Origin: Pinus tabuliformis
Taxonomy: Eukaryota > Streptophyta > Pinopsida > Pinales > Pinaceae
Length of the DNA stretch: 64,000 nucleotides
Assembly (NCBI GenBank): GCA_031772625.1
Contig: CM062810.1
Span: forward strand, 451,608,014-451,672,013
Direction: 5' to 3'
The notes beneath the pieces are model-generated. The model had not been told where the DNA came from. It worked only from the letters and a program-made list of their open reading frames with translations, and made no database searches. Numbering within the stretch: position 1 is the stretch's first letter; every line of letters starts with the position of its first letter. Of this stretch, positions 33,704-45,827 are shown in pieces. A program made the translations under genes and the position numbers.

Positions 33704-35848
33704 GTTGCCCCCTAAAGTATGAGGCCGTTTATCGGGTGAAATGCTTTATCTAGAGGGTCCGAAGTTCATTCCAGTGCTGAGGAGGCGCCCTGTAATACAA
33801 TACAATACAATACATTACTTCTCATTCTGCTTTCATGACCTAGCTGAGGCGAGCATTCCCATGCTCAGCTTTATAAATACATTTTGGTACATATAACAGA
33901 CGATCGTCTGATGGTAGACTGATAATTTTCTGCTGAAATTATCATCCTTTGAATAGGATGATCATCTGCTGCAATGATGTACATGACAAATGCTTTTATA
34001 TTTCCTGAATATATATCGCAGCCCGGATGGATGAAACTAGATCTGGGGTCTTCAAACTCGTTCGATCTTCACTCTAAGTACAAGTCGATCCATGTGAGAA
34101 TTGCGCTGAAGTCGAACATGGAAAGACATCGCTTGATTACCGGCCAATAATGAAAACCGTTAACAAGCGCGAGAGGAATCACCGATAATGATGATGACCC
34201 TCAAGGTACTGCAGTACAATTCACGTGGCATGAATAAAGGACTTGGCGTCGAACGCCACGCAAAATCTTCTGGTCGAAGGTCATTGATGTATACCTGTCG
34301 CCGGAAGTGAGAAACTTGCCATTGAGGCATGCAAGCTTCAAAGTACTGATGGGGTTGTTCCTAGATCAACTTCTTGGATAATGAGCTGAAGTCGACAAGA
34401 AGCGATCCGTCAAAGGAGGGCCTTAATGAATCCCACATCAATGACACGGAACGGAGCTAATGATTTTAGTGGAGGTGAAAACAAACTGTGACATATGATT
34501 CAGGGTGGCGATCATGAATGGATGAAGGATAATGTATGGCAGTGGATGGGACACGGTTGACACTTTCAGAATGACCCCTCTTGAACATATAACGACACTG
34601 ATGCGATGGATCGGTAGCATTACCCCAAATGTTGATGGTTTGGCGAGGACCATGGTGATGAGACCGGTGAATGAAACAACCCAACCCGATGTGGTACGGA
34701 GGAAAAGTGTCATGTTCAAGAGTGACTTGCTACCATTAAACTTTGATGTTCTCCCAATTTTTCCCCAGTCATTTCTGACCAGTACCTCTTTATTTTTATC
34801 AAGCTTGAGGAGGATAACATATTCTTGTTCTATAACCTGCCCTTCGGGCAAGCCCATCGCTATGATTTAACGAGCCTAGCGATAAGGAAACTCGTTCTTG
34901 TCTAAAGACAAGTTTGTCGCTATTTAATCATTTTAACGAGTCTAACGACAAGGAAAACTCGGTCCTTTTCATTTTTAGAGAGTCTGAAAAGGTACAGAAA
35001 GTTAACTCCATAATTCCTTTTTCGTCAGCTAATCCCTTAAGTCCGAAAAAGTATAAAACAATACAGAAGGGATGGGTGTTCGGTACTTTTAACGAGCTGA
35101 ACAAAACAAGCGCTCGATCTTTTTGTGCAATAATCCCTCAAGTCCAAAAAGATTAAAATCTAGAGGAGGGATAGCTCTTCCGGTCGTTTAACGAGCTGGA
35201 AGGCCAAAACTCGGCAAAATTTTCATATTTTACGAGTCAGTGAAAAGAGCTCAAAGAAGACTCGTCTTTTGAGGAACGAGTGATAAACAAGGATAGCAGC
35301 AGATTCCAGGTACAGGTTGGAATTTTCCAATCACGGCAGTGTTACAAGGATGGCTAGGTGAAATCACTCTTCGCAGCTGTTTCTCAAAAGAGGTAAACAA
35401 ACATATGGAGGTGAACGATTGGCCAAATGAACAGATGGAGGTGATGGCATATAAACACGACCAAGGGCTTTTAATATGGCTTTCAAAGGTTACATTTCTC
35501 GAGGTTGTTTACCGGTTCATTTTTTCTGGATGAGCTTGAATTGCTAGGGAAAGATTGCTCATAAACTACGTTTATTTTTTAAACGAGCATGAACTTCTAC
35601 ACAAAAACTGCTCGATGATTTGCATGCCCCCAGCATCATAATGACGCATGTCAAAGGAGAGTGCCCCCCAAGCTTCATTGCATTCAACTTGGTGGTTGGA
35701 ATGAAGGTTTACCTTTGAATTTTGAAAAGGGGATTTGTTTCATTTTTTAATGAGGTTGACATAGAAAAAGAACTATCCTCGTGACTACTTGTTTCATTTT
35801 TTAACGAGGTTGACACGAGATAAGAACCGTCCTCGGGGCCCACTGTAT
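33704..35848 (-). other. Element C unit 3, PPT and 3' non-coding region
   Basis: Up to about 35655 this is nearly identical to units 1 and 2, including the array at 34856-35281. From 35656 it continues with sequence missing from the other units. Two tandem copies of TTTCATTTTTTAAYGAGGTTG (35725-35835), each followed after about 20 bp by CCTCG, are further modules of the CGAG/CTCG type. Confidence 0.72.
34856..35281. repeat. Interleaved inverted-repeat array, unit 3
   Basis: Same modules as 19367-19792. CGAGCG of module 5 is CGAGCT here, leaving a 5-bp pair. CTTTTCA of module 8 lost its first pair. Confidence 0.7.
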
Positions 35849-38797
35849 TTACAGTATTTCCATTAGGGCGACGATCCATGCTGACAAAATATTTAGGAAT
35901 CTTCTGAATCCGTTGGATATAGAAGATTTCATATCGTAGGTTTCCACTGTGGCTACTTCCGCCAGATTACCTGCCGGCGGTAGGGCAAAAGTACCCATTA
36001 AGGCGGGGTGTTTTAGGAGACCTACTCCAATATTTTGGAGTGATTGATTACTTTCATGGATCATTGTGCTACTTCCAGTAACTTGCGAACTGTTGGGGAG
36101 AAATGTTTGTTGGTCGACGAATGTAATTTTTCCTTGGAAAGGAAATACAATTCTCTTGTAGTAGGTCGACACAACTGCGGCCATGGCATATATCCACGGC
36201 CTTCCCAGTAGGATGTTGTAATCGAGATTTCCGTCGATTACTTCAACATCAACTTCTACTGTTTTGCCCCCCAGTTCAACTTGCAAGTTAGTTAAAATCC
36301 CGTAAGGAGTGTATGATCGTCCATCAAATGCTTTTAACGTCGTTGACGATTTCGACAAGGGTGGTGAGCCTAAATTTTTCTAGCAACTCATCGACATAAG
36401 ACATGTAGATGCCCCCTCATCAATAATTGTTCGATGAACAGTTTTGTTGAGGGCTTTCACTTTAATAAGGAAAGCTTGTTGAGCTGGTAACTTAGGGTCA
36501 TATCCTTTATGATCAAAGGCCACAAGATTGGAATCCATTGGGCCAATCCCACCTATAGCTGATAATAAAGCTTGCTCTTGGGAGGTGCAATTTTGCACTA
36601 CCTCAGGTGTCGACATAGCGGACGATGATTGAGCCAGGTCCTCTATTATATTATAATCCTGTGTTACTTTTGCACGAGGATTAAATGTCGATTTGTGTAC
36701 TACTCCTTTTGGCGAGTTTATTATTGGCTTAGGAACGATGGGCGGCACAACTTCGTTCAAAGTTGTTGTCGAACTACTAGGTTGTTTATTAGCCTTGTTA
36801 TTCGACCGATGTGGATTCCGGTAACCTTTATTCCTTGTCAAAGCATTATTCTGCTGCTTTGAGGTGGACAACATAAGCACTTGGGATCGGGAAGCATTTT
36901 GATTGGCAACCAGATTTTGGCTTGGATTAGGGAACGGATCAGTCAATACTGCTGGGGTTTTTGAACTCTTGAAGAGTTTCTTAACTTCAAGTATATGTGG
37001 ACAATCTTTCGTCCAATGATCCTCATCGCATATATGACACCCTGTCGGGGGTCTCCCTTTCCTTTTCTTTATCTTCTTGCCCCCTGGTTGCTTCATTTGT
37101 TTGCCCTTGTCGGTCGACATGGCATTTACTTCTGAGGCAAGAAGTTCTTCATTTGCATTTTGACTAGAAATTTTGCGTTTTCCAGTCACGCCATTACTGG
37201 CGTGAGAGTTGGTATTTGATTCAGGAGGGGGAGGAATTGAAAATTCAGGTCTAGGGGTGTCAGGTATTTTGTCGTAGAGCGTGCCCGACTGAGTATATAC
37301 TAAGTCTAACTATTGAGCACGAGCAATGACTTGCTCCTCTGTTACGACTCCCCCCTTGGCCACATCTTCCGTTATAGCGGGAAGTAATGACATTATAAAC
37401 CATTCAGCTAACAGCTGATCGGGAATGTATGTTTTCACCATCCTACGACGACGACGCCACTCATGTATATGATCAGATATATGGGTGGCCGTCGTCTGTT
37501 TGAAGTTGGTAAGGAGTTCTGTTCCCGTTTCATACCTTATCGGTAATTGAAAATGGGTTAAAAAGGTTGTGGCTAAGGTACTGAAGTTGTCGAACGAAGC
37601 TCTAGGCAATTCAATGTACCATTTTGCCGCTGGACCCGTCAACGTCCTCTGAAAGAGGCGAAGTCTTATCGAATCATCGTTCAAGGTGTTCGATGAACAC
37701 CATAGATGGAATGTCATCACATGATTCGACGGGTCTTCACCCGGATTTCCATTAAATTTAGGGATATCTGACGGAAGTTTATGTGGAATCGCTGGCCACC
37801 AAGGGGCATAAGCAATTGGATCATTCGTCAGCCGGTTTAGATTTGGTAGTTCTAGAGTTGCTACAAAGGGCAACTGTTGGTTCAGGTTAGGCGAAGCATA
37901 TCCAGGATAAGATGGTATCGCCTGAGCAATGGGTCTTTGCAGACCAGCATAATGCTGACAACTTTGACAAGGTTGATGGGCATAACCATTATAGTATGGT
38001 TGCCCATTACTTACAAAGACTTGTTGCTCAGGTCCTTGATATGATTGCTGGAATGGCGGTTGTTGAGATTGAAGCAGCTCTGGTTGTTGGACCATTTGCT
38101 GTTGACCAATACTGGATGATTGACCAGGATGAGGAGTCACAGTACTTGTTTGAGCCTGAGTCACTCCAGATAAGGAGGCACTACCCTGAGATTGTGATTG
38201 AGTCGCTGAGCCAAGAGGTTGTTGTATTACAACAGGTAGCGCTTGTACTAGCGACGCACTCGCCATAGCAGGTGTGGTGGTAATACTCGACACAGGGTGT
38301 ACTAGTTGCATTGAAGATACAACTCCTGGTTGTTGGGGCAGTATTGGTATCCAACCGCTGGATGTAATTCCAGTTTGACCTGAATTTTGTTGCAAACTCC
38401 CATATGGTTGTTCTCCAGAGGGGAATAATGAAAAGGCATACTGTCCTCCATATGGTGGCAATCCAGTACTTAAAGGGTAGATTGGCCTTTGAAGACACGT
38501 TGGATTGATTTGTTGAGTTTCAACATAAGAAATACCAGATGATAATACGGACGAAGAAATAGGAACTAACCATGTCATCGTCCCTGATGGGACTCCGGCT
38601 TGTTGTTGACAATTTGCCGGGACAGTTGGTATACCAGCGAACATCGTTGGAGTGGCAGCAGGAGGCTCTGCTGCTGCTGTGTCAGACGACACAGTCCTAG
38701 ATGTCGACGGTTGTTCAGACATATCTAGCCTATCCAAAATATTTCTTAGCGATTCTACAGGAACTTCCACTTGTGGTGGACTAACTTCGAAGATCAA
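35849..38797 (-). pseudogene. Element C unit 3 gag-protease
   Basis: One frame from 38797 (MIFEVSPPQ) to 35849 covers a Pro/Gln-rich region and the gag domain (IPKFNGNPGEDP ... WYIELPRASF). A zinc knuckle (CHICDEDHWTKDC) and an aspartic protease with IIDEGAST, ALKAFDG-like turn and LDYNILLGRPW follow. Two in-frame stops break it: TAG at 37310-37312 (Tyr codon in the other units) and TAG at 36380-36382 (probable Trp codon after MSMSC). It is more divergent from units 1 and 2 than the 3' non-coding region and the only unit that keeps most of protease. No RT follows. Confidence 0.87.
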
Positions 38798-40467
38798 CGA
38801 GGGAAGGGTGATGATTATTCCGCTTAAAATAAATTTTATAACAACGCTTTAGACACAACTTGCTTTTTCAGTTTTAAAGAGTCAAGAAAAAGCTAAAGAT
38901 GACTCTAGTCTCCTTCGATGTATTAACGAGCCCGAAGTGACAGATGCTCGGTTGGACCTTTTCAGTTATAGAGTTTGAAAAGGGCCAAAAGAAACTGCTC
39001 TGGAGATCTAGGCAGAGGGTGTGCCAAACCTTTCGCGAAACCACAGAATACGTTTTATGGTACGGGTGGTCGATCTTCGTGAATGCTGTGTTCACTACAT
39101 CGCGATCAGTAGGGCGGCCGACACGCCTTCCTATGGATAAAGGATAATTTCCTATAGGGGTCTCCCAATATATACGCGACGGTACGTGGGAGCACAAGTC
39201 CGTATTAGTGCCACCGACTCTCAGGAGGAATCACCCACCTTCGTAGAGATCGACAGTCACTATGTTTAACGACGCCGGAACACGTCTCTACCTAGACCTC
39301 TATTGTGAGCGTTATGTTACAAAGCGTTTTTAGATTCATTCAATATATTTTAAGTTGATCTTGTTTAGCAGTTTGTCTTCCAGGATCACCACGAGATGTA
39401 TTGGTACAAATTCCTAAATGCAGCTAAAATGATAAGCAAGCTTTACAATCTTTTTAGCTTTGAAAATCTTAACTACTGAGGGGAGAGAAAAACATTATCT
39501 TTCCACACAGAGCACAAAGCACAAACTAATGCACTTTCCCCTAGATCAATCACGCAAACTTATCAAAAAATGCAAATGCAAGATGCATTTATTTCTTTTC
39601 TTTATCCTTAATGTTGATGTAAGACAAAAAGGAAACTGTTGTATAACTTTGAATCTAATTTCAAGCGAAAGTAAACAAGCTTTTCCAAAATCAAAAGACA
39701 CCTTAAGATCGACTTGTTTAGACACTGGAAATGTATAGATTCAAACCACAAAATGAAAAACAAACAAACTCAAACAGCCATGAACAGTAATAAAACTAGC
39801 TCTTAAGATCACAAAGACACTTTTACAGTTCAGGATCTAAGAGGCCACAGCTATACTGGTTTGCTTTTCACAATGGGAAACTGTAACTGAAACAAGAAAT
39901 ACTGAAAGAACAATCATAGTTTCATCACACAACTGAGGTGGAATAATGTCAAGGAAAGTTGGTTTACAGCAAGTACAAATGACAAGCAATCAGCAGCAAA
40001 ATAACAGTGAAAACAGGGCCAAGACTCAGTGGGAAACCTCAGGAAGACATAGCCTAACTGGTTCAGCGCAGGCTCTGGTCTGTCAAACTGACTTTCAGCG
40101 CAGTTCCTGAAGGGAGTACCTGCGCTAAAATGCAGACTGCCTTTGGGCAGCCTGCACTGAGACACGAGAGTTGCGTTTACAAGGGTTTCCGGGTCATAAA
40201 AAGCTCAAAAATGCACTGTTTTTGCTGAAATAAAAAGCTATAGGTCAAGTACAAGCTAAGGGATGATCAAGAGGATGAAAAGCTATCACAAAGAGTACAA
40301 GAGTCTTTTGTAGATCAGCTCTTCAAATCATGAATCTGCTCAGTAAATGAGCAAGAGTAGCAGGCCCTCTACTTCGCTTTTGATAAAGTCAAAAGCTTTT
40401 CGATTTGGTACTCTTTGGTTCAGGAAATGAATAGAAAAGATACTACAAATACCAACAAGATACTAGG
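38798..40467 (-). other. Element C unit 3, 5' leader
   Basis: Homologous to 22681-24345 but visibly more divergent, with modules at 38862-39001 intact. No supported gene. Confidence 0.7.
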
Positions 40468-40486
40468 CTCCCTAGCGGAGTCGCCA
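40468..40486 (-). promoter_or_regulatory. Element C primer-binding site, unit 3 (adjoining LTR)
   Basis: On the element strand TGGCGACTCCGCTAGGGAG follows the LTR end CCCCACAACA after AAC. This is the only unit where PBS and full LTR adjoin. There is one A in place of G compared with units 1 and 2. Confidence 0.8.
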
Positions 40487-40489
40487 GTT

Positions 40490-41551
40490 TGTTGTGGGGA
40501 AAAGTATCCGACTCGGATGACCCTATCCCTACTCTAAGGGTGACAGTCCTTAGCAACAACTGAAAGTAAAGCTTTGATTATTTTCCTTTATGAAAGTACA
40601 GAGAAGGAAGAAAAGATTAACCAACCGGTGTCTTTCGCTTTTGTCGATCCTGTCCTCTCTCTTTGTCTCTTGTTCCCAGCTCCTTGCTCCCTTTGCCGGC
40701 CCAGCTACACACAGATCCTGCACAAACAAGAGAAGGAAACTACAAGAAACATGTACTCATAACTGATGCATGGATTAGAGTGAATCAGATATACAAGTAA
40801 ATACAAAACATCAATGCAATACAAGTATATAGGAGAACATTCAAAGCTTTATTGATAGAAGTAAAAGGGTTCTGAGAAGGTTACAACCATCAATGGCTCC
40901 AATCCAGCAGCACCTCCCCAGCAGCAAGAAATCTCCTCTTCACCTCTAGAAAGCAATCACCCAATAGCTCTAACTCTAAACCAATAACACCTCCTTGCTT
41001 TGCACAAAATTCCAGCCTCCTTAGACCTCATAGAAGAGCTCTATATATAGGAGAGAAGAAGAGAGGATGAGTCAGCTTGAGGCTAGCATGAAGCTGACTA
41101 GTGTCCTCTCCCTCTTCAGTTAAACTTCAGTTCTTGAGTCCACTTGGAGATCCTTGCTTCCACATGGAGTTTAAGAACCTCTTACTCATCACTGGGCGAA
41201 TTCCCTGATCCAAGTGTCATTTTGGAAGCTTCCTGGGCATTTGACACCTTGCAGAATGACTGTGCCACTTGGCCAATCTCGCCCAGCGCAGGTAGCCTTC
41301 ATCAGATTTGACTTACAACGCAGGTACAAGGAGGAGCAGTTGCATTCCAGCGCAGATGCTCAGTGGAGCAGCTGACATGATCCAAAAATAGCCTGTTTTT
41401 GAGTGTTTTCAGGTGGAGAACTGATGGGAAGTGCTGTGGTTTGCTGACCTTGTTATTCTAGGGGTAAGAACAACATGTTTAGGGACTGAGGATCCCTGTA
41501 ATTATTGACATTTCATGCTCCATGCTGCGAGGCACAAAAATGTCTATAACA
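40490..41551 (-). repeat. Element C right (5') LTR
   Basis: 1,062 bp, TATA at 41041-41050, followed by the target duplication TATAG (41552-41556). Confidence 0.93.
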
Positions 41552-42089
41552 TATAGAAACAAATTAAATCAGAAGACAAATACAAAGATGCAAAAGGACT
41601 GCATAGAGTTAACATGCAAGTAGAAAACTTTTCAATAGGATATGATATTTAGATCTCCGGGATTGCAACCGCCATAGCTGCACCAAAATTTTTTTAGGTT
41701 ACTTAAAATTCAATCGACTCATCAGTGGATGGGTTCAACAGATAAATAACTGGTGACGAGAATGGGTATACATTTTACTCACAAAAATATGGTCGCGCCA
41801 CTTTGCAATACACTTTTGTAGGAAGAAGGCTTTGAATAGCCAAATCGTTTCGGTGGATGCATACAAGTGCACAAAAACAATTATTCACAATGACTTGAAT
41901 GATTGCTCAAACCTCCACATATTATCCATCTCAGCCAAATTTCAAAACTCTTTCCATCTCCGCCAAATAAGAAGAATTTTTCACCACAAAAACCCATATT
42001 ATCAATCTCCGCCAAATTTCTACACAGTTTCCATCTCTGCCAAATACGAAGAATTTTTCACCACAAAAACCACATGACACGAGCCTCCT
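41552..42089. other. Flank between elements C and D with a 77-bp tandem duplication
   Basis: Non-coding. TATTATCMATCTCMGCCAAA starts two copies at 41921 and 41998, each with a second half CCATCTCYGCCAAATA and AATTTTTCACCACAAAA. Thus each unit itself contains a short CCATCTC-GCCAAA duplication. CTCCT at 42085-42089 is the left target duplication of element D. Confidence 0.75.
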
Positions 42090-43222
42090 TGTAAAGTCCT
42101 TGAGCTTAAGTGCGACGGGTGCCAGACGAAGTCTCGTGCACGATGGGTGCAAGTGCAGGCGACGACAGGTCGAGCTGCAGGTGGGCGCGCAGGCGGACAC
42201 GGGCGCGTGGGGAGACTCGAGCGCGCAAGCGGACTCAGGCGCATGGGCGCGCAAGGGCGTGCGGGTGGGCGCGGGCGCGCGGGCAGGCTCGGGCGCACGG
42301 GAGGGTGCATGGGCGCACAGGCGGGTGCACCCTGAACGACAATGCAACGTTTACACGAGTTCCGAGCGACGAAAGAAGGAACAGTTTTGCGACACTTTGG
42401 AGAATGTGATGGAACGACAAGAGCTTTATACAACGATTGAAATGAGACTTGCGTTAAGGGAAGCCGACTTGGAAAGAGCCCTCATGGGGGTGCGTTGTGA
42501 GTGTTTTGGGGGTCGGCCAAGGGGCTGCCACCCACAAGTAAACCCACGCAGAAAAGGGTATATACACATGAGCATGAGAGCTCATTCAAACATCAATTCG
42601 AACTCACTCTTCTACGCATAGCATGAGAGGTAAACAAGAAGTGCGCAGTTTTGGGTGGAGCTGCGCATAGCTCATGCACACTACTTGAAGGAGCATTCTT
42701 AAGGTTGTGTTAAGCCGATAGAGGTGTGGGCAAGGTGTGCCCGGGGTTTGATGGATGTGAAGATTTTGTGTTGGACTTGGCTAAGGGATTTAGGTGACTC
42801 GGGTGAGTACCTCCCTTCATGCGAGAGTGCACAATGTTGTAAAAAGGCAGGTTTGCCTCTCTTTGTAAATTCGGTTAAGTGTGAGACCTGGTTTGGCCAA
42901 GACACGCTTGTATGTTGTAAACTGATATTCTTAATAAATTGTCGGGTAGACTCACATTACGGGGAGTTGCCCCTCCCATTTATACTTGTTGCAATTTTTG
43001 TTGTTCTTGTTATAATTGCATGATGATAATGAATGAGTATGGGCTTCATTAAGTATAAAGGATAATTGCATGTTTACTTGGTTGTGAAACACAAACTAAG
43101 TAATGTTAAAGTGGAAGTAGGCGTAGTCCACGAATGTTAGTATTGGTGAAAAGAAAGTGTGCGGTGGTGCCGCACCTTGCTACAAGCTATTGGAAGACTA
43201 GCGCAGGTGTAGGGGCGTGACA
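42090..43222 (+). repeat. Element D 5' LTR
   Basis: U3 holds a very GC-rich block (42150-42332). A TATA box GTATATAC lies at 42558-42565, so transcription should start near 42590. It ends GGGGCGTGACA. Confidence 0.92.
42150..42332. repeat. GC-rich minisatellite in U3 of the 5' LTR
   Basis: Degenerate GGGCGCGYGGG/GCGGACTCGGGC-like units, strongly CpG-rich within AT-rich surroundings. The matching block in the 3' LTR (45905-46065) has a different unit order and length although the rest of the LTRs align well. Confidence 0.8.
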
Positions 43223-43224
43223 GG

Positions 43225-43242
43225 TGGTATCAGAGTAGCTGA
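43225..43242 (+). promoter_or_regulatory. Element D primer-binding site (initiator tRNA-Met type)
   Basis: TGGTATCAGAG begins 2 bases after the LTR end. Confidence 0.88.
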
Positions 43243-43271
43243 TTCTGGGTATTGAAGGGTGAAGCTGTTGG

Positions 43272-45173
43272 ATGGTGGAGACTAGATCACAAAGGAAGAA
43301 GAAGTTGTTAGAGATGGTAGTTGGGTCTCATGTTGGGTCTAGCCATGAAACCGAGACTCTATCACTTATGGAGAAGATGTTGTTGAGAATGGAAGCCATG
43401 GAGTCTTCCTAGGATACGAAGGTGGATTTGATCACTAAGGAGCAAGAGGCCAACTCGGAGCTGAGGGAAGAATTTGATGAGCTCCGAACGTAGCATGAGT
43501 ACACTGATCTTATGTGTACACAACTTGAGATAAGGGTCAAGGAGGTTGAAGAAGCAAGGGATCAGCGTCTTACAAAGATTGTGAACTTGAAGGAATCTCT
43601 TGACAAAGCAAACAAATCTCTTGATGACGCCAAGGATGAGATCGCGATGTTGAAGAAGGCCGTGAGGCTTAACTCAGGTGGAGGAATGCCTGATGTGAAG
43701 GTCAAGGAACCGGAACCTTATGATGGCACAAGGAATGCAAAATCTCTTGGAAAATTTTTATGGGACATGGAGCAGTACTTGGAACGGTTGAGTCTATCTG
43801 ATGGTGAGACACAAGTCAAAGTGGCTGCTCAGTTCTTAACAAAGGATGCTAAGATGTGGTGGCGAAGGAGGGTGGACCAGATTGTCAATGGCAGTGCTGA
43901 TGACAGTACTTCGTGGGATGACATGAAGAAGGCTTTCCAGACCCATTTTAGTCCTCAGGATGAAACATGGTAAGCAAAGACAAAGATTAGATACATAAAG
44001 CAAACCGGGAGCCTACAATCATACCAGTGAGAGTTTGCAAGTGCAGCTCTGGAACTTCTTGACATGGCGGAGAAGGACAAGGTGTTCAACTTCATTATTG
44101 GGTTGAAGCCTTGGGCACGCAATGAGGTGAAGAGGCAGAAGATTAGGACACTTGAGGAGGCTTTTGCTGTGGTTGATAGGTTGGTGGATCATTATGATGA
44201 GACTTCTAATGAGAAAAAGAAGTCCGACAAGCCTAAGGAAAAGAAAAAGGATGATGCTTCGAAATCAGATGATGGTTCGAAGGCGAAGAAACCTTTGAAG
44301 TGTTGGATATGTGCAGGACCACACATGGTGAAGAATTGTCCCTCTAAACCAAAGGTGGCCGCTATTGCACAGTCTGATCGAAAGGATGAAGATGCTTCTG
44401 TGGGGATGATGCAGATACTTGGTGCTTCTGCTACTACGGAGGTGGCCTCTAGGAGGGATCCTAAAAGGAACAGGTTAGAGTATGTTCGAATGAAGGTTGG
44501 AGGTGCTGATGTACTCACTATGGTGGATAGTGGGGTTTCTCACAACTTCATGGGAGAAGATACTGCGAGAAGAATTGGGCTGAAATTTGTACCGGCAAAG
44601 GCACAAATGAAGACAGTGAATTCTCCTCCTATTGAGATTCTTGTTATAGCTGAGAGGGTGGACACTACACTTGGTGAATGGACCGGGAAGGTGGACTTCA
44701 CTATAGTGCGGATTGATGTCTATGAGGCTGTATTGGGGATGGATTTCATGAAACAATTTGATGCTATGATTGTTCCACATTTGAAGAAGCTCTACGTTTA
44801 TGATGGAAGGGAAGATGTACCCATTGGTGTTCCAACCATTGGTGTGACAAGACATGATTGTAAATTGGGAGTAATGCAAATGGAGGATAAGGAGAAGGTG
44901 AACAAGCGGTTATCTACTGTTGAGACAAATCTTGTGGAGCAATCATTGGTCATCAAGACACTTTCAGATAGCATCTTGGATTTGACAAGAAGGCTAGAGT
45001 TGGTGGAGGATGATGATGATGATGATGATGATGAGGTATATGTGAGGCCGGATGTCCAGAAGGAAAACCGGGTTGCTTATCTACAAAGGATGGAGGTTGA
45101 GGATCCTGATAGATGGATCGATTTGATTAGTGAGGGAGAGACTTCAGGCTCTACTCCCTCTACATCTTCTTAG
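43272..45173 (+). pseudogene. Element D gag-protease with four in-frame stops
   Basis: One frame of 634 codons from ATG 43272. An N-terminal coiled-coil-like part (EELRE..., VEEARDQRL, DKANKSLDDAKDEIAMLKK) is followed by the gag domain (EPEPYDGTRNAKSLGKFLWD ... KDAKMWWRRRV). Next come a Lys-rich linker, the zinc knuckle CWICAGPHMVKNC, and an aspartic protease (TMVDSGVSHNFM with the catalytic DSG; VLGMDFM as the second conserved block). The C-terminal extension has a heptad-like stretch, a run of Asp codons (45008-45034) and an acidic tail. Stops are TAG 43410, TAG 43491, TAA 43971 and TGA 44028. The frame ends at a natural TAG, so the absence of RT is not due to a frame break. Confidence 0.9.
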
Positions 45174-45814
45174 ATGGATGAAGAAGATGGGGCTCATTGT
45201 TAGCTGCTCATGGTAGTGAGTCCTTAAACATGTTTGAGCAGGTATGATTAATGGTGCAGGGATGACTTGACATCAAGCATCATGACATGTTGCAGATGAG
45301 ATGGATGGAGTTTCCATGGACCTGAGCATGGATTATGGAGGTAGATTCTTGATGAGTCAAGGATGTGGCAGATGTTTGAGGAACAACTGATGATGGCATG
45401 AGGATGTTCACTCTCATGGATTGAGCGCGATGGTTGGATTAGCTACCCAACTAGTTCAGACATGGGGTCCGAAAGTGTGCAGAGGTATGTTGGCATCGTG
45501 TTGGAGTATCATGGCAGAGGTTCACATGGGGACACATGATGAGGTCGACACGAGATGTTGCAGTGGAGATTGTGGCAGAGGAGTCGATGATCGTGGATCG
45601 AGATGATATCTGATGGAGAGCATACCGTTGAGGTGCATACCTTGGTATGATGAGCTTGGTGGCAGTTGGTCACTAAGTCGAGATATGGTGGAGATGAGGC
45701 TCCACATATGTTGCAGGGATGTTTGCCTTGTGTGGAGAGCTCCACATCATGGATGATGATGATCTTAGTGGATGGCTACCGGGATGGTATGTTGTCGAGG
45801 ACGACAACGATTTC
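45174..45814 (+). other. Element D 3' non-coding region
   Basis: About 640 bp rich in ATG/GATG words, with no supported gene. Short frames on both strands look accidental. Confidence 0.65.
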
Positions 45815-45827
45815 AGGTGGAGGAGGA
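45815..45827 (+). promoter_or_regulatory. Element D polypurine tract
   Basis: AGGTGGAGGAGGA directly before TGTAAAG of the 3' LTR. Confidence 0.85.

Larger units (their letters stand above)
17152..41551 (-). mobile_element. Element C: 24.4 kb compound gypsy element (three units, two inverted segments)
   Basis: Full LTRs at 17152-18214 and 40490-41551 share TGTTGTGGGG...CTATAACA ends. The insertion is bordered by perfect 5-bp duplications, TATAG at 17147-17151 and at 41552-41556, so the outer ends went in as one event. Orientation is minus: PBS beside the right LTR, PPT beside the left LTR, gag-protease frames on the minus strand. Between the LTRs are three direct units (18215-24365, 25895-32184, 33704-40489). 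Plus-orientation segments (24366-25326 and 32185-33135) with partial LTRs (25321-25894, 33131-33703) separate them. No RT or integrase is present. The PBS and large size suggest the Tat/Ogre lineage. Confidence 0.88.

Noticed and set aside
42100-42621. Arg/Gly/Ala-rich frames of up to 173 codons in the element D LTR (also 45848-46356)
   Set aside because: Caused by stop-poor GC-rich repeats in U3; they span the TATA box and differ between LTRs.
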